64,000 nt of DNA from Cristatella mucedo. Its lineage: Eukaryota; Bryozoa; Phylactolaemata; Cristatellidae. A model generated the notes under the pieces. The model did not search any database. It had not been told where the DNA came from and was given only the letters and a program-made list of their open reading frames with translations. The stretch covers positions 4,233,501-4,297,500 of the forward strand of contig WPIO01000003.1 in assembly GCA_009760855.2 (NCBI GenBank), read 5' to 3'. Each line of letters opens with the position of its first letter. The stretch's first letter is position 1. Position numbers and translations under genes: made by a program. This document shows positions 35,186-47,250 of this stretch, piece after piece.

Positions 35186-36204
35186 CCTGAGTTGGCCATG
35201 GCACGCTAAGCAATTATGAATGCTGTTAAACTTATTAGTGTGTAGCACTCCCCTAGCGTTCAATACGTTTCAGCTCTCTTTTGCAGTTGCCTGAGCTGTG
35301 TGTGGCCATACATGTATATAGTTGCCTACAGTTTTTATAACCATGTGCTTGCAAACTGTGGTTTATTTTTGCTTTTTTTTGTCGTTTGTCCAAAGCTAGT
35401 AATCATCTGTGTCCATACATTGCATATCAATCTGACTTTCCAAAGTGCCTACTAGCTATGTCTGTGAATGAGCTGCTGGCCATTTATTCTAGTTTGATAC
35501 CCAAGGTTTTCATCCAGTGCCACCAGCTTTTCTGATTGTGCTTTTTGTCTCCTAACCCTATCTCTTCCTCATTTTTGTAGTACCGATCCCTATCTATGTC
35601 ATCTTTATAAAGCCCCGACTCCTCTCTCCACGTCTATCTTCTCCTTCATTCTCTGTCATCCTTTCACCATGTCCTTTCTGCTCTCCTCTCTCTTTCCCCT
35701 TCTCATTCCTTCCTTTCCTCTTCTTTCTACTCTCTTCCCATCTTCTTTCCCCTCATTTCTCCTCCTATCTCGTCCTACCCTTTACGCCTCTCACTTTAGG
35801 CCACTTGTGCCTAAATCAGTAATCCTCTCTCTTTAATCCTCAGCTGATCTTAACCCTCTGCTCGTCTTGCTTCTGTCCACCTGTGCCGAACATCCTCTTT
35901 TAGACACGACTCTGTTAATCGTCCTTGCTGTTCGTCTGCTTATTTGCCTATGGTAACAGCTTTTTGTGCTGTGTTCTGGGCTACCCTTGTTTTTCTTGAG
36001 TATGTTACCTGGTACTAACCACGTGTTTAAACCTGGTAACTGTTGCAACTTCATAGGGTATGCGATGTAAATCTCATTATGACATACTATAACCAATTAC
36101 CTCTCTGGCTTGGTTTAATGCTTTATGTCGAGCTACTTTATGTAGTAATGCATCTGTTTACTGTCGGAAGTTGATCTTACATCCAGACTTTTCATTATTT
36201 GCAG
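35186..36204. other. Intronic stretch, pyrimidine-rich
   Basis: It contains a CT-rich interval (about 35520-35830). No gene signal is visible until the acceptor cttttcattatttgcag, which ends at 36204. Confidence 0.4.
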
Positions 36205-36470
36205 CCCTGTTTGATCTCGATGAGGACGAAGGGGAAAGAGGTGACCCGTTCGTGTATTCCGACGATGAAGACAAGCATGTCAGTGACGCTGATGAAGCTG
36301 GTGGCGATGTTGAGGTGACAGGAATAACTATTGCCCGGAACAGTAGCCGTCAGAGTAGAACACAAACATCTCGACTAAGTAAATCTGCTGCAATGCCTAT
36401 TCCATTAGCCATGAGGCGCCGAAAGTCACAAGCTGCCAGTGACAGTGATAGTGACATCTCGGACGAAGAG
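36205..36470 (+). CDS. AKT1S1: PRAS40 (proline-rich Akt1 substrate 1), TOS and raptor-binding exon
   Basis: PRAS40 is a raptor-binding inhibitor and substrate of mTORC1 that Akt phosphorylates. This exon of 88 codons opens with A-LFDLDEDE (codons 1-8), aligning with human LFVMDEDA. FDLDE at 36210-36224 fits the TOS motif that docks on raptor (FVMDE in human). PFVYSDDED follows, as PFCESDPES does in human. SKSAAMPIPLAMRRR (about 36378-36422) aligns with human AKSLPVSVPV, the strand that also contacts mTORC1. An Asp/Ser-rich end SDSDSDISDEE precedes the donor gag|gtaaac (36471). The human mTORC1 site Ser183 falls on a Pro here. The exon enters in phase 1 and exits in phase 0. A basic run and many Ser/Thr suggest phosphorylation. 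Confidence 0.85.
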
Positions 36471-37302
36471 GTAAACATGGGTGATGGCAACTAGTGCAGT
36501 AATTTCCATGATTTAGCTGTACAACAGCAACGTAGTTGTTGCTGATTTCTCGGAACATTTTATTTTTAATTTTATTTATTTTTATTGATTTTTTATCTTT
36601 TTCCTAATTTTTTTAAGTCTTGCATTGCCTTTGAGTAACCCCCATAAGCTACTCGGGTAATAATTATTATAAAAAAATATTAATGAGACTTGTTCTGATT
36701 TGGATAGCCAGTGACCTGTTTAACTTCGCACACATGTCTACCATGGTTATTGGCCCCTTCTACGTTTGTCGAAATCATAGTTCTTTGAAGATTTGAATGG
36801 TCAAGGACATTGCATAGCCTGAATTGAGGTCGTGCCTGCCTGCCAACAAATGCCCTGCCATTTAAAGAACTCATTTATTGTAGTTGCTTATATTTTCAAA
36901 TTATTAAATTCGTAATTATCATTAGTAATATTCTTTTAGAAGTTGGGCAGTTGCTTTAGAATTTGCTTTGTCACTGTCTATCCTACGCTTGATTAGCGGA
37001 GCATGTAAACGGTGTATGCATACGTCATTCTTTCGTTTTGTGCAGGATACCCTGACTTAATCATGACATTCACATCTGTTCGTTGGTCCTTGTAAAAGCC
37101 TGTGGACATGAAAATGTAGAGTGCCGCAAAATAATGAATTTTAAAAGATTTTCCAGATTGTTTCTGACTGGTCATGTATTGCCACATGTCCTGACCTTGC
37201 AGTGCATTACCCACCCAAGATAAGACTTACAGCTGTATTGGGGCATCTGACTGGTTTTTGTGTTGTTTGGCTGCATAGTTTTTATACACGTTCTTGTGCG
37301 TG
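36471..37302. other. Intronic stretch, nothing recognised
   Basis: AT-rich sequence after the donor at 36471, with no repeat or exon signal. Confidence 0.4.
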
Positions 37303-37308
37303 CACACA

Positions 37309-37398
<90 letters not shown>

Positions 37399-37760
37399 GT
37401 GCATGCACATGCACACACACCACATACACACACCACATACACATGCACACACACCACATACACATGCACACATACCACATACACATGCACACACACACCA
37501 CATACACATGCACACACACACCACATACACATGCACACTCACCACATACACATGCACACACACCACATACACATGCACACACACCACATACACATGCACA
37601 CACACACACACACCACATACACATGCACACATACCACATACACATGCACACACACACACCACATACACATGCACACTCACCACATACACATGCACACACA
37701 CCACTTACGCATGCACACTTACACGTGCACACACACCACATACAAATGCACACACATCAC
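37303..37760. repeat. (CA)n and CA-rich minisatellite, 5' part
   Basis: A pure (CA)n run (about 37303-37397) is followed by about 16 imperfect units of roughly 20-23 bases built on 'ccacatacacatgcacacac'. The same unit resumes at 40916-40990 on the far side of a LINE, so the array is split by that insertion. His/Thr and Cys/Val frames through it are artefacts. Confidence 0.95.
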
Positions 37761-40700
37761 TCTCCTCGCTTGAGAGCGGCCTTGGGCGACTCCTAGCAAG
37801 GTGTGGACCTTTACTTGATTTCTCCATAATACGTTTTGGTATTCCGCTGCTATCTTTGCTGTGACTATTTATGAGCTGTCCTCGGATATGCTACACAAAA
37901 CGGGACATGTGTAGCATAAGGTGCGATGTCGCCATTAGTCGATACCTACCAGCAGGCTTTCTCCGGCGAGTCTGTGAGAACCTTTCTGCATCCTGCGTTC
38001 GCCCTATCAATAGCTAGGCTATCAAACCTACTAGCCGTGAGTTTAAAGCACTGAATATTACTTGTTGCTGTTTTAGCCCACCCGCCGTAGCCCAGCACGT
38101 TGGGAAACGTCGTCTGACGGCCGTTACCAGGGTTCAATTCAAATTCGAAGGGTCCACGTCCGCCGGGCCGGACACAAACGGAGGAAAATACAAGCCACTT
38201 CATCGCCTTCGCCCGGTTGTTAGACAGTCTCTTAAATTTCGCCTACTAAATGTCCGCTCGCTAAAAACCAAGGGGTTACTTTTTCGCGATCAGGTGGTCC
38301 AGGAGAAGCTAGATGCATTTCTGCTTACCGAAACTTGGATGACGCCTTGTTCCAGTAGCTGTATTTCTGAGACCACTCCACCCGGGTTCTCATTCTATCA
38401 GTCCATGCGTCCTGACAATGTTGGTGGCGGGTTGCAATTGTTGTTCGCGAATCGTTTGGCTATAAAATGTGCAGTTTCTCGAGTGGGCCATCGTTTGAAT
38501 CGGTTGCAATCAGGTCTTCGTCAAAGACAATGCCTCTCACTGTCGTGATATACCGGCCTCCTTCTGGCTGTCTAAACTTGTTTATAGAGGAGTTTTCAGA
38601 GTTCCTCGCTAAAATATTTGTGTGTGACAGGCCGCTACTGATTGTAGGAGACTTCAATACTCACTTTGACAACCCTAGCAACAGCCAGGTCTGCTCATTT
38701 CTTGACTGTCTGGAGAATTTTGGTTTGGCCCAACACGTTAATCATAGCACCCACGTCGGTGGCCACATTCTAGATCGCGTGATCACTAAGGATGTCTTCC
38801 CCACGGACCTTGTGGTGTGCCCACTGACCCTCTCAGATCATTGTTCGGTCTCGTTTAATGTTCCTGCTTCCTCGTACGTGCAGGGCAATGTCGAATTTGC
38901 CAAACGACGTAACTTACATAGCATTGGCATGGAAAAGTTTTTGAAATCTGTTTGTGATGCATTCAGACCCGACCGGCAGCCTCGATACCCTCACAGATGC
39001 TATGAACATAACACTCAGGAGTGCTCTTGACAAGCATGCTCCCGTTCGCTCTATCCTTGTTCGAAGTCGTGGAGATTCCTTTCAATTTACAAAAAAACTC
39101 CTAAAGATGCGCTGGGTTAAGCTCAGGCTTGAACGTCGTTTCAAGAAATCGGGGTCTGATGCAGATCTAGTCAATTTCAAAGACTTCCTTCAAGTTTACA
39201 CCCGAAAGCTTAAAAAACCAGGGCTTCTTTTTTCATCCGAAAGCTGAATTCCTGCCAGTCGGACCTAAACAGGTTTATAAGACAGTAAACCATTTACTGG
39301 CCAATGCTGAGAGGTCTGACTCCCAATATATTAAGGACTCAGCCGAAAAGTTTTCAGCCTTCTCTACTGAAAAAATTGTGCACATTCGTGCCTTTATTAA
39401 GCCCCCTCCGACTAAAGCAATCGTGGTTCCACAACCTGTGACCTTCCTTACAAGGTTCTCCGAGGTTTCTGCATGCGATGTGGCTACCTTCATAAGGTCA
39501 AGCAAAAAGAGCTCGTCTCCTGAAGACCCTATACCTTCATCTCTGTGGTCTTCACTAGCAGACCAACTTAGTCCTGCCATAACCAAGATTTTTAATGCTT
39601 CTTTGGGAAAAGGGGTCGTCCCCAAGTCCTTCAAATCGGCAATAGACCCATTTTCTTAAAAAGACTGGATTAGACACAGAGGTCCCAGCAAACTATCGCC
39701 CAGTTTCCCTTCTTCGTTTTTGATCAAAGACTCTTGAAAAAATTGTTGCTAAGTAGCTGGTTGAATATATTGAAAATAATGGAATGTCAGAAACATTTCA
39801 ATCAGAGTTCAAGAGGCAGCACTCCTCTGAAACTGCTCTCCTCCGTTTTAACAATGACATTCTACGTGGCAACGACGATGGGAATGTCACTGCCCTAGCT
39901 CTGCTAGATCTGTCAGCTGCCTTCGACACCATTGATCACGATGTTCTACTTGAACGATTGAGAACAACGATCGGTCTGGCAGACGAAGCACTGGCGTGGT
40001 TTAAATCGTACTTGTCTGATCGTGTTCAATCCGTGTCGTGTGGGGGTCAGGTCTCACACACAAAAAGGGTCCGTCCTCGGTCCCTTGCTGTTCTCTATTT
40101 ATACACAACCTCTGGGAAAAGTGATTAAGGCCCATAGAATAGGGTATCACTTCTATGCTGACGAAACTCAGTTGTATTTGTCATTCAAACCGTCGGAATC
40201 TGCTGCGGCAACTGAGAAACTGAATGGTTGCATTGCCGACATTCGATCCTGGATGTCGGAAAACTTCCTGAAATTAAATGATGATAAAACCGAACTGCTG
40301 CTCATAGGACACCCTAAGCGTGTGGCTGGATTAAAAGGCTTTGCTGTTCTAATAGGTGATGCTATTGTGCGACCATCACCACGTGCTCGAAATTTAGGTG
40401 CCGTTTTTGACAGCTGCCTCAATTTCAAAAGCTTCATTAAGAAGTCTGCTTCTACAGCTAGCCATCACATCCCATCACTATCCAAGATTAGGAGCTCTCT
40501 CCCACAGTGGCTTGTAAATTTAACTAGCTCTTAGTTCTGTCTCGGCCCTATTAATGTGATTCCCTTTTGGCTGGGCTACCAAAAAAAGCTATTAGGCCAC
40601 TGCAGTGGACTATGAACATGGCTGCAAGGCTAGTCTTCAAGTCCCAGCGGTTTGAGGACGTTTCTCCTTTGCTGAAAGAGCTAGGATGGTTGCCGGTTGA

Positions 40701-40915
40701 GCAACGGATACAGAGCAAAGTTCTTACACAGACCCACAAGGCCTGCCACGGCTTTGCTCATTTGTACCTAGCTGAACTGCTGCATCAGTTGCAGCCTGTT
40801 CGCTCCCTCAGGTCCTGTGTCGACAATAAATTAGCTGTCCCGTTCCTCCACTTAAAGACCGTTGGTGATAGAAGCTTTAGCTCTGCAGGTTACAGACGGA
40901 GATACATTACATTAC
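37761..40915 (+). mobile_element. LINE family 2, apparently full-length copy
   Basis: A CR1/L2-like LINE inserted in the minisatellite. GC-rich 5' UTR (37761 to about 38200). Apurinic-type endonuclease traces: LLNVRSLKTKG (about 38239), LLTETWM (38321), GDFN (about 38646), LDRVIT (about 38770) and SDHCSVSF (38831). Reverse transcriptase: SAAFDTIDHDVLLERL (about 39913-39960), then FYADETQLY (about 40151), where the second catalytic Asp is Glu. C-terminal AARLVFKSQRF near 40624, and 'cagacggagatacattacattac' at the 3' end. Frameshifts near 38460, 38990, 39240, 39650, 40065 and 40530 disable it. A near-identical 23-nt flank on both sides (37738-37760 and 40916-40938) looks like the target site duplication. 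Confidence 0.9.
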
Positions 40916-41000
40916 ACATACAAGTGCACACACACCACATACACATGCACACACACCACATAGACATACACACACACACTACATACACATCCATGTACAG
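40916..41000. repeat. CA-rich minisatellite, 3' part
   Basis: These units are of the same type as 37398-37760. The first one repeats, with two differences, the 23 bases immediately 5' of the LINE. Confidence 0.9.
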
Positions 41001-41059
41001 ACACCCTCGAAAAATCTCATCGCTATTGTTTAGGCATGCTCTAACACTACATGTGCTTC

Positions 41060-41168
41060 AGTGTTTAAAGAACTCCGTGTCCATTAAGCAGCATATTGAC
41101 TTTAAATTCTGTCACTCACCTTTAAGTCCTTTCATTCTTTTGCTTTTGCCTGCCTATCTTGTGACTTC
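41060..41168 (+). mobile_element. LINE family 1 scrap
   Basis: The + translation SIKQHIDFKFCHSPLSPFI corresponds to the family's PVKQRIDFKVLSLTFRSLH block with a frameshift. Confidence 0.6.
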
Positions 41169-41526
41169 ATAATCTGGCTTGCCATTTTATGGCCAAGTGG
41201 TCCAGCTCTCCCACCTTTGTTCCAAGCTACATGAAAGCCATATTATGTTGATCAGTTATACTAGTATGCCTAAAAATAGAAAATAGCCTTTGTGCCTCCA
41301 AAACTATGCAACTGGGTAAGGAAAGTGATATTTTGAATATCTCTGATTTTGCTCTCAGATACGGAGCAGATGTCAGGTACTTACAGAACGAGTCTTACCA
41401 TTATCCGAATTAGTGAGGGTTAGGCAAACATAACACTATGGAGTAGTGAAGTTTTACAGGTGCTTCGAAGGAACATTTTATCTAATGTTATTTCAGAGAA
41501 TAGCGAATAGCATTAATAATTGACAT

Positions 41527-42340
41527 AATAATAATAATAATGCACCTGATAAAGCGCCCTCAGAACTCAATCTCTTCCTAGGCGCTTTACATTTGCTGCA
41601 AAGGAAAACACGATTAAATCTTGAGTAATATCATGCTTGATAAACAAAACGAACAACGTGGGTAGGGGTGACATGCACAGGGTCAGCATGCAAGTGTAGT
41701 TAGTGGCAGCATGCACAGTGTCAGCACGCATAAGCACATCAAGGACGAATCACAGGGACCCACTAAATGCTGTCCTAAATAGGTGTTTTTAAGTTCTTTT
41801 AAATGTGGTCAAGTCAGGGGATGTTCTGACGCAAGTCGGGAGGGAGGTCCAGGCATTGGGAGCATACAAACTAAATGCACGGTCTCCAAAGGATTTGAGG
41901 TTTGTACGAGGTAGTGGTCAACTGTTGGATTCCGAAGAGCGGGTGGTAGGATGCTTGACCTGGTGGGGGAGTAGATCTGAGAGATAGGCTGGAGCCAAAG
42001 AATGAAGTGACCTAAAAGTGAGCGACAAAACTTTGAAGTCGATTCGTTGCTTGACAGGGAGCCAGTGCAGGTCGGCGAGAAGTGGTTTGATGTGGCAACT
42101 GCGACGCTCACGACAGACAAGACTATCTGCAGAGTTTTGCACAAGCTGTAATCGGCTGATTGCACATGCCGGTAGGCCAGCAAGCAGGGAGTTACAGAAG
42201 TCAAGTCGGGATGTCACAAATGCATGTACCAACTTAGACGTGGTATCCTTATCTAAATAAGCCCGAATTTTAGCAATGTTATGTTGCTGAAAGTAGGCAG
42301 ATTTGACTGTGGAGCTGATGTGATCGTCTATGGCATCAGG
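41527..42340 (-). mobile_element. LINE family 1, 3' copy
   Basis: On the minus strand the tail (41527-41540), end box (41553-41590), UTR and C-terminal coding part are present (DHISSTVKSAYFQQHNIAKI, LDFCNSLLAGLP, LVCRERRSCHIKPLLADLHW, PAYLSDLLPHQVKH). It is fairly well preserved, with a frame break near the 3' coding end as in other copies. Its 5' border abuts the remnant starting at about 42345. Confidence 0.9.
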
Positions 42341-42344
42341 AGAT

Positions 42345-43925
42345 TGCTTGCACCCAGCATATGCATTTTGCTTCGCGTATGGGCAATTTATCAAGACAAG
42401 AGCAAAAACATCTTGAAAGTGCCTGCTAAGATGTGCGAGACCTATAAGGGATACTCTGACATGCCTATCTTGGATCAAGACAAGCCCTTGGCACCTAATT
42501 TCGCTGGGGAATACTGCAAAAAAGCTCTTTAAGGTAAGGCGAATGAACAATTGCTGCTTGCACTCAAGTGATAGCTACTTGTGCATGGTGGACCCTTCCA
42601 GACGTCAAACTGACAAGAATTTGCTTCTTATCATGTATCCACACAGTCCTTCATCCATTGCTCCAATGCCACACGGCCTCGAGCTTCCCGTCCTCACTCC
42701 ACCGGAGATAAATCAGCCATCCTCTGGAGAATGCAGTAAGTCTGAGAGGGAGTAACATTTTGCAGATCCAGATCCCAATTTCACAGACGCAGTTGACGTG
42801 GGAAAGTCACAATTCCTCACCAAAAAGGCCTCAAAGATCTCATCAAGAGACCTTGATCTTACCAATCCCAACGGTGAGCTACTTTCATCTAGGCTGATGA
42901 GTGAAACATGTTGGGTGAACGTGCGAAAGTAACAGATCAGCAAAAGCGTCACAAATTTTTTGCCAACTTCTTCAGTCAGCATGATGGGCTGAACTTTTGC
43001 AACAATGAGGTCGGTCTAAGCGAGGCCACTGGAAGCCCTTGTAATCAAAGTGAATGGTGCCTATTCATAGAGAGGTATCCGAGAGCCTCGATACCGTGCT
43101 GCTTCATGACGGGAACAAGAACCATCTCTCCCTATGGCTCACTGTCTGCACCTCACAGAGGACTACACCAGTGTCAAGATTTTGGTTGGGTGCCTTACAA
43201 TATGGCGACAGTGACTAGGCGGTCATTACTGACTTTAAAATGTAAAATGTCGTCATTCCTGAAGGGCCTCCAAGGTATGTTCACGGCGTTTCCTTTGCCC
43301 GTTGGACAGCCGGGACACTAAGGCACTCAAGGAACTAGCCCCAGTTATGTGTAGGGATGAAAAACACCAAGTGGGAGCTGCTGGTAGACCTTTGGAAGGT
43401 GCGGATGCCACGAGTGCACATCAAATTAGGACTCATCTAGCAATTTGTCACGGCTCTAGACAACGAGTCAGAGCCTTCAATTACCTCCAACGTGTCCTTC
43501 CACAGATTTCAGAGGCAATATTTGAAGATATCTTTATATCGACCACATGTAAAGAAGATCATAGAATGTAACGAATTGGCCAAGGAGCTGAACTGGATGG
43601 AGAAAGCGGCTTTGCATTTCATTGCAATGGTTCATGGCTTTTTCGGTTATCTTAAGGCTAGAAACTATGATTCGCTGGTTCAGGCTTGCATAAAGAACTA
43701 TGCCAAAATGGATTCAGACTTTCTCTCAAAGTCCACATCCTTTGCTCATGTTGGCAAATTCACGGAGAGCATGGGAGCTTACTCAGAGGTGCAAGGCTAG
43801 CGTTTTCATCATGATATACCGGACTTGGAAAGTTGTTCCCAAGGACAGTGTAGCAAAAACATGGCGGGGATTATTTTTGAAATCTTCATCGAGTAAGCGA
43901 TTTGCATTATAGGCGCAAATCTAAA
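42345..43925 (+). pseudogene. Degenerate copy of an uncharacterised multi-copy invertebrate protein family
   Basis: Across three frames the + strand carries the ordered motifs of a family I recall as multi-copy, unnamed proteins in arthropods and cnidarians. DQDKPLAPNF (about 42477) and a C-terminal YCKKAL come first. DSYLCMVDPS (about 42572) and SSIAPMPHG (about 42653) follow. Next are NQSEWCLFIE (about 43046), SLDTVLLHDGNKN (about 43087), SRDTKALKEL (about 43308), VHIKLGL-stop-QFVTALD (about 43420), VKKIIECNELAKELN (about 43549), MGAYSEVQG (about 43771) and RFHHDI (about 43802). Stops, frameshifts and lost segments show that it is dead. The function of the family is unknown to me, and its copy number suggests mobility. 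It lies in the PRAS40 intron, directly beside a LINE. Confidence 0.65.
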
Positions 43926-44799
43926 ACATCTAATAATTTCTGAACCCCTTTGAATGGTAATTTTGGTATGACCAGAGTAAGTACATGTTAATTTTTATTT
44001 ATTTGCTGTTCTTTCTTACTCAATCTGAACCGCAAGACGCGACTTTGTCGGTTTCTCAATCGGAATTTTCAAGTTAGTCACACTCCTGGTCACAAAACCA
44101 AAGTTTAGAAAGAGTAATGGCAATTTTCCGTACTTCTGAGGTATACGCAATTAGGAATTAAGGATAGCTTCCCAAGGACAACAATTGTGTTTAATGGTGT
44201 TATGATGGCTTTGCTAGCAGTTCGAAATCTTTTTTAAGTAAAGTGTTTATTTCATTTACACAAACTGTGCTGATCCAATTAACCCTCTTTAGTTGTGATC
44301 TAAAAAGATCGTGTATCTAGTATCACAATTTATCAAGTGCTAAAAACGTAAAGGGATATCGTAGCGCTTGAAGTAAAGAAGGATATGTCTCATGGTATAT
44401 CGTACATTACCTTGCTAAAACCACGACCTCTGAAGCCAGAAGTGAGTCATAACTCGTCATTTTGTCAAGCAAGCTTGCAAACAATAATAAATAATCTCCT
44501 ATGAGCCTTTTTTAAGACTGCAGACATAATCGTAGTTTGAACCAGTCTCTTACCAAGTCTTGCCTACGATTCGGATATGTAATTATCGAATTACTATTGA
44601 GCATTACCTATCTGCGACTGGCGATACCTGCTTCTGTAAATGCAAGTCTCTGCTGGTTCGTTAGTTGGTGCTGACTAATGGGATGAGAGTCTACACGAAT
44701 ATACCTGTAAATGCAAAATAGCGAAATGCACTCTCACAGTTAAAAATGGAATTTTTACTTAAGATTTCGGTGCAATAAAAACTAACTAGAAGATTGTCT
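43926..44799. other. Intronic stretch, nothing recognised
   Basis: AT-rich, no protein-like frame or repeat family. Confidence 0.4.
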
Positions 44800-45395
44800 T
44801 CCGTAGGGCAGGCTCACCAGCTAATTCAGAGGACACTCGGGTTGAGGTCTTCCGGCCTGTGCAATAAGGCACCTAGTTGGTGCAAAGCTCTCCAGCTTGG
44901 GTTGTCTGTCGTTAGCTGTGCAGTTGCCACACACATTACGCGAGTTTTCACCGACCTGCACTGGCTCCCCATCAATCAGTGCATCGACTTCAAGGGTTTG
45001 TCTCTCACTTTTAGGTCCATTCTGTTGCATCGAAAATGCTTACGAATCAGGCTTGGCACCGTACCATCTGCTCCTTCGACTCGAGTCGTTTAGCTGTGCC
45101 TCGAACCAACCTCAAGTCTTTATAGATCGTTCCTTTGGTTTCGATGCTCTCACAGCCTGGACCTCACTCCCTACTAACGTTGCAACATCCCCTGACTTTA
45201 CGACATTGAAAAAGAAGCTTAAACTTAACAATTTCTTACAGCATTTTCCGGGTCCTCGTGAATCATCCTTTGTGCACTCATTCATGCTGATGCTGTGCAA
45301 TGTTGTCACTATACTTATATGTTATAACTATATTGACATACTTCGTTTACAGGATATGTGAATTACCAAACAGAGATTTAGTTCCCATAAGGAGC
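44800..45395 (+). mobile_element. LINE family 1-like subfamily, 3' copy
   Basis: The coding trace (FTDLHWLPINQCIDFKGLSL near 44950; AWTSLPTNVATSPDFTTLKK near 45158) is followed by a UTR and the subfamily end 'cagagatttagttcccataagg' (45370-45391). It is diverged from the main family 1 copies. Confidence 0.75.
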
Positions 45396-47250
45396 TATAG
45401 GGGAATAGCCATCTATAGAAGGAGGGAGGGTAGCGCCCCTTACATAAATAAATGTACTAATATTAAACTATTTATTGCTGGTCCAAAGAAATGTGGATGC
45501 ACCTCGTGAATATAAAACTTGTTTTTTGCTGAGTTTCACGAAATCAAGCCAAGTAAACGCCAGTGCTTAGGTTCATAAGAGGCGGCAATAGTTCTGTAAA
45601 GTGATACTTGTTGCTTAATCTTATAGCCTGCCCAGTGCTGAAAACTTGCAGCAAAGAAACTAACTTGTTTGGTAGATTCGTGCAGCTCCCTGCTCACTTG
45701 TGGTTTCCTGAGGATATTTTTTGAAGCAACAACACTATGATATAAGTTCGTATAAAATAAATATGTCAAGTATTCTCTTGAAATATGCAACAACGACTGT
45801 GTTAATCACTTTTCAGGACTTGTCGTGGTTTTAACCATGATGACAACCCGTTTTGCCCATTTCTGCGTGTAACCTGGATAGAGTTCGAGACTAGACAAGA
45901 ATTTGGCGATTCAGTTGGAACAAGAAAAGAAAAAGCATCAATTTTCTGATAAACACGAAACTGTGTAGCTATTATAATCTGTCATAAATGAAAAACTAGA
46001 ATGATCTTAACATATTAAGAATCATCATTTGAGATGATCAAACGTAAGTTTAATTTAGTACATTCATTTGGTCCACAAAGCAAGTCTAGACTAGGAAATA
46101 CTATAAAGGGTAATAGTCTTGATTTCTTTAGTCATCAGTGCCTAGTATAGTTTCAAAAAATGTCTGGTCTACGTCTGCTTGCTCACGAATTCCTAAGCGG
46201 CGCACTTGGCTGATCTCTATCGCCTTGTTGTGCATTATTTGATTGTACTTAAAGCAAAATATCCTTCGGAAATGGAGGCTTTCAGAAGCTGGAAGTAGCT
46301 ACAGCAAACCTTATAAACAGTGTCATATCGCGTGTTGGTAATGAATTGATAGTGTTAGAAAGTACCATTAGTAACCACTGTTGCTACCTCATGCGAGTCC
46401 TATATTCTGGTGGAGTTTTCTCGGACAAGACTTTATAAAACTCGGAAACATGTAAGAATATATCTTAATTCCTAAGCTGTGCAGATTTTGGGCCAGCATC
46501 TGTACATTCTGTAACTCGGCTATTGCCTTTATTTTGACCACGTAAAATTTAGCCCATGCATTAGGGCCACGGACAACTTTTCAACCAAAGGTCCAGACTT
46601 TATGGTGGTATGACATTTGTTGGAAACCTTCATGGCCGAAACTCATGTGGCCAGATTTTCTGTTACGGATATGGGCAACGGTGTGCACGGAGTTATTGAA
46701 CATTATTGATACCGTGTGGATTCGAAATTTATGGTCTAACGAGTTGGCACATACGGGCTGTGCCTGATATTCGTTTGTATATCGTGCAACTTCTCGCTTG
46801 GCCAAGCATGCAAATAATCGAGTTTTCAAAGATCGCCTATTGGAAAGCATTAAATTAAACTTAACGGGGAGGCTTCTTGTTGCAGCTGATGCCTAATGAT
46901 GGCTTGGTTTGCCTGTTATCTTCATCCAGTAAGCAGGCCACGGTGAAGGGACCACCAGATTGCTGAATTATCTGCTGGTATCTTTTGATTACATTTGTTG
47001 GTCGAATCCCTTGTGTAGTTGATGGGCTCTTCATCCGATTTTAAAGGCTGGCTTGATTCTTTGTTTACTTGAATTGGGGTACGATATCTCGAGATGCTGC
47101 TTATTTTTCGTCGCATTCGCACGTTCTCAACCTAAAGGTAGAGGCAGACTTAGCAAATTGTAATACGGATGGCTCAAAGTTCGAGTCACTGTTTATTGCA
47201 CGGTTTGTGCTACCGTGTTCAAGCTTTGAACCCGGTGCTCCTCCTTGCAG
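45396..47250. other. Intronic stretch, nothing recognised
   Basis: No repeat or exon signal until the acceptor cggtgctcctccttgcag, which ends at 47250. Confidence 0.4.

Noticed and set aside
37202-37864. Long His/Thr and Cys/Val frames on both strands
   Set aside because: They are read straight through the CA minisatellite, and all six frames are open there.
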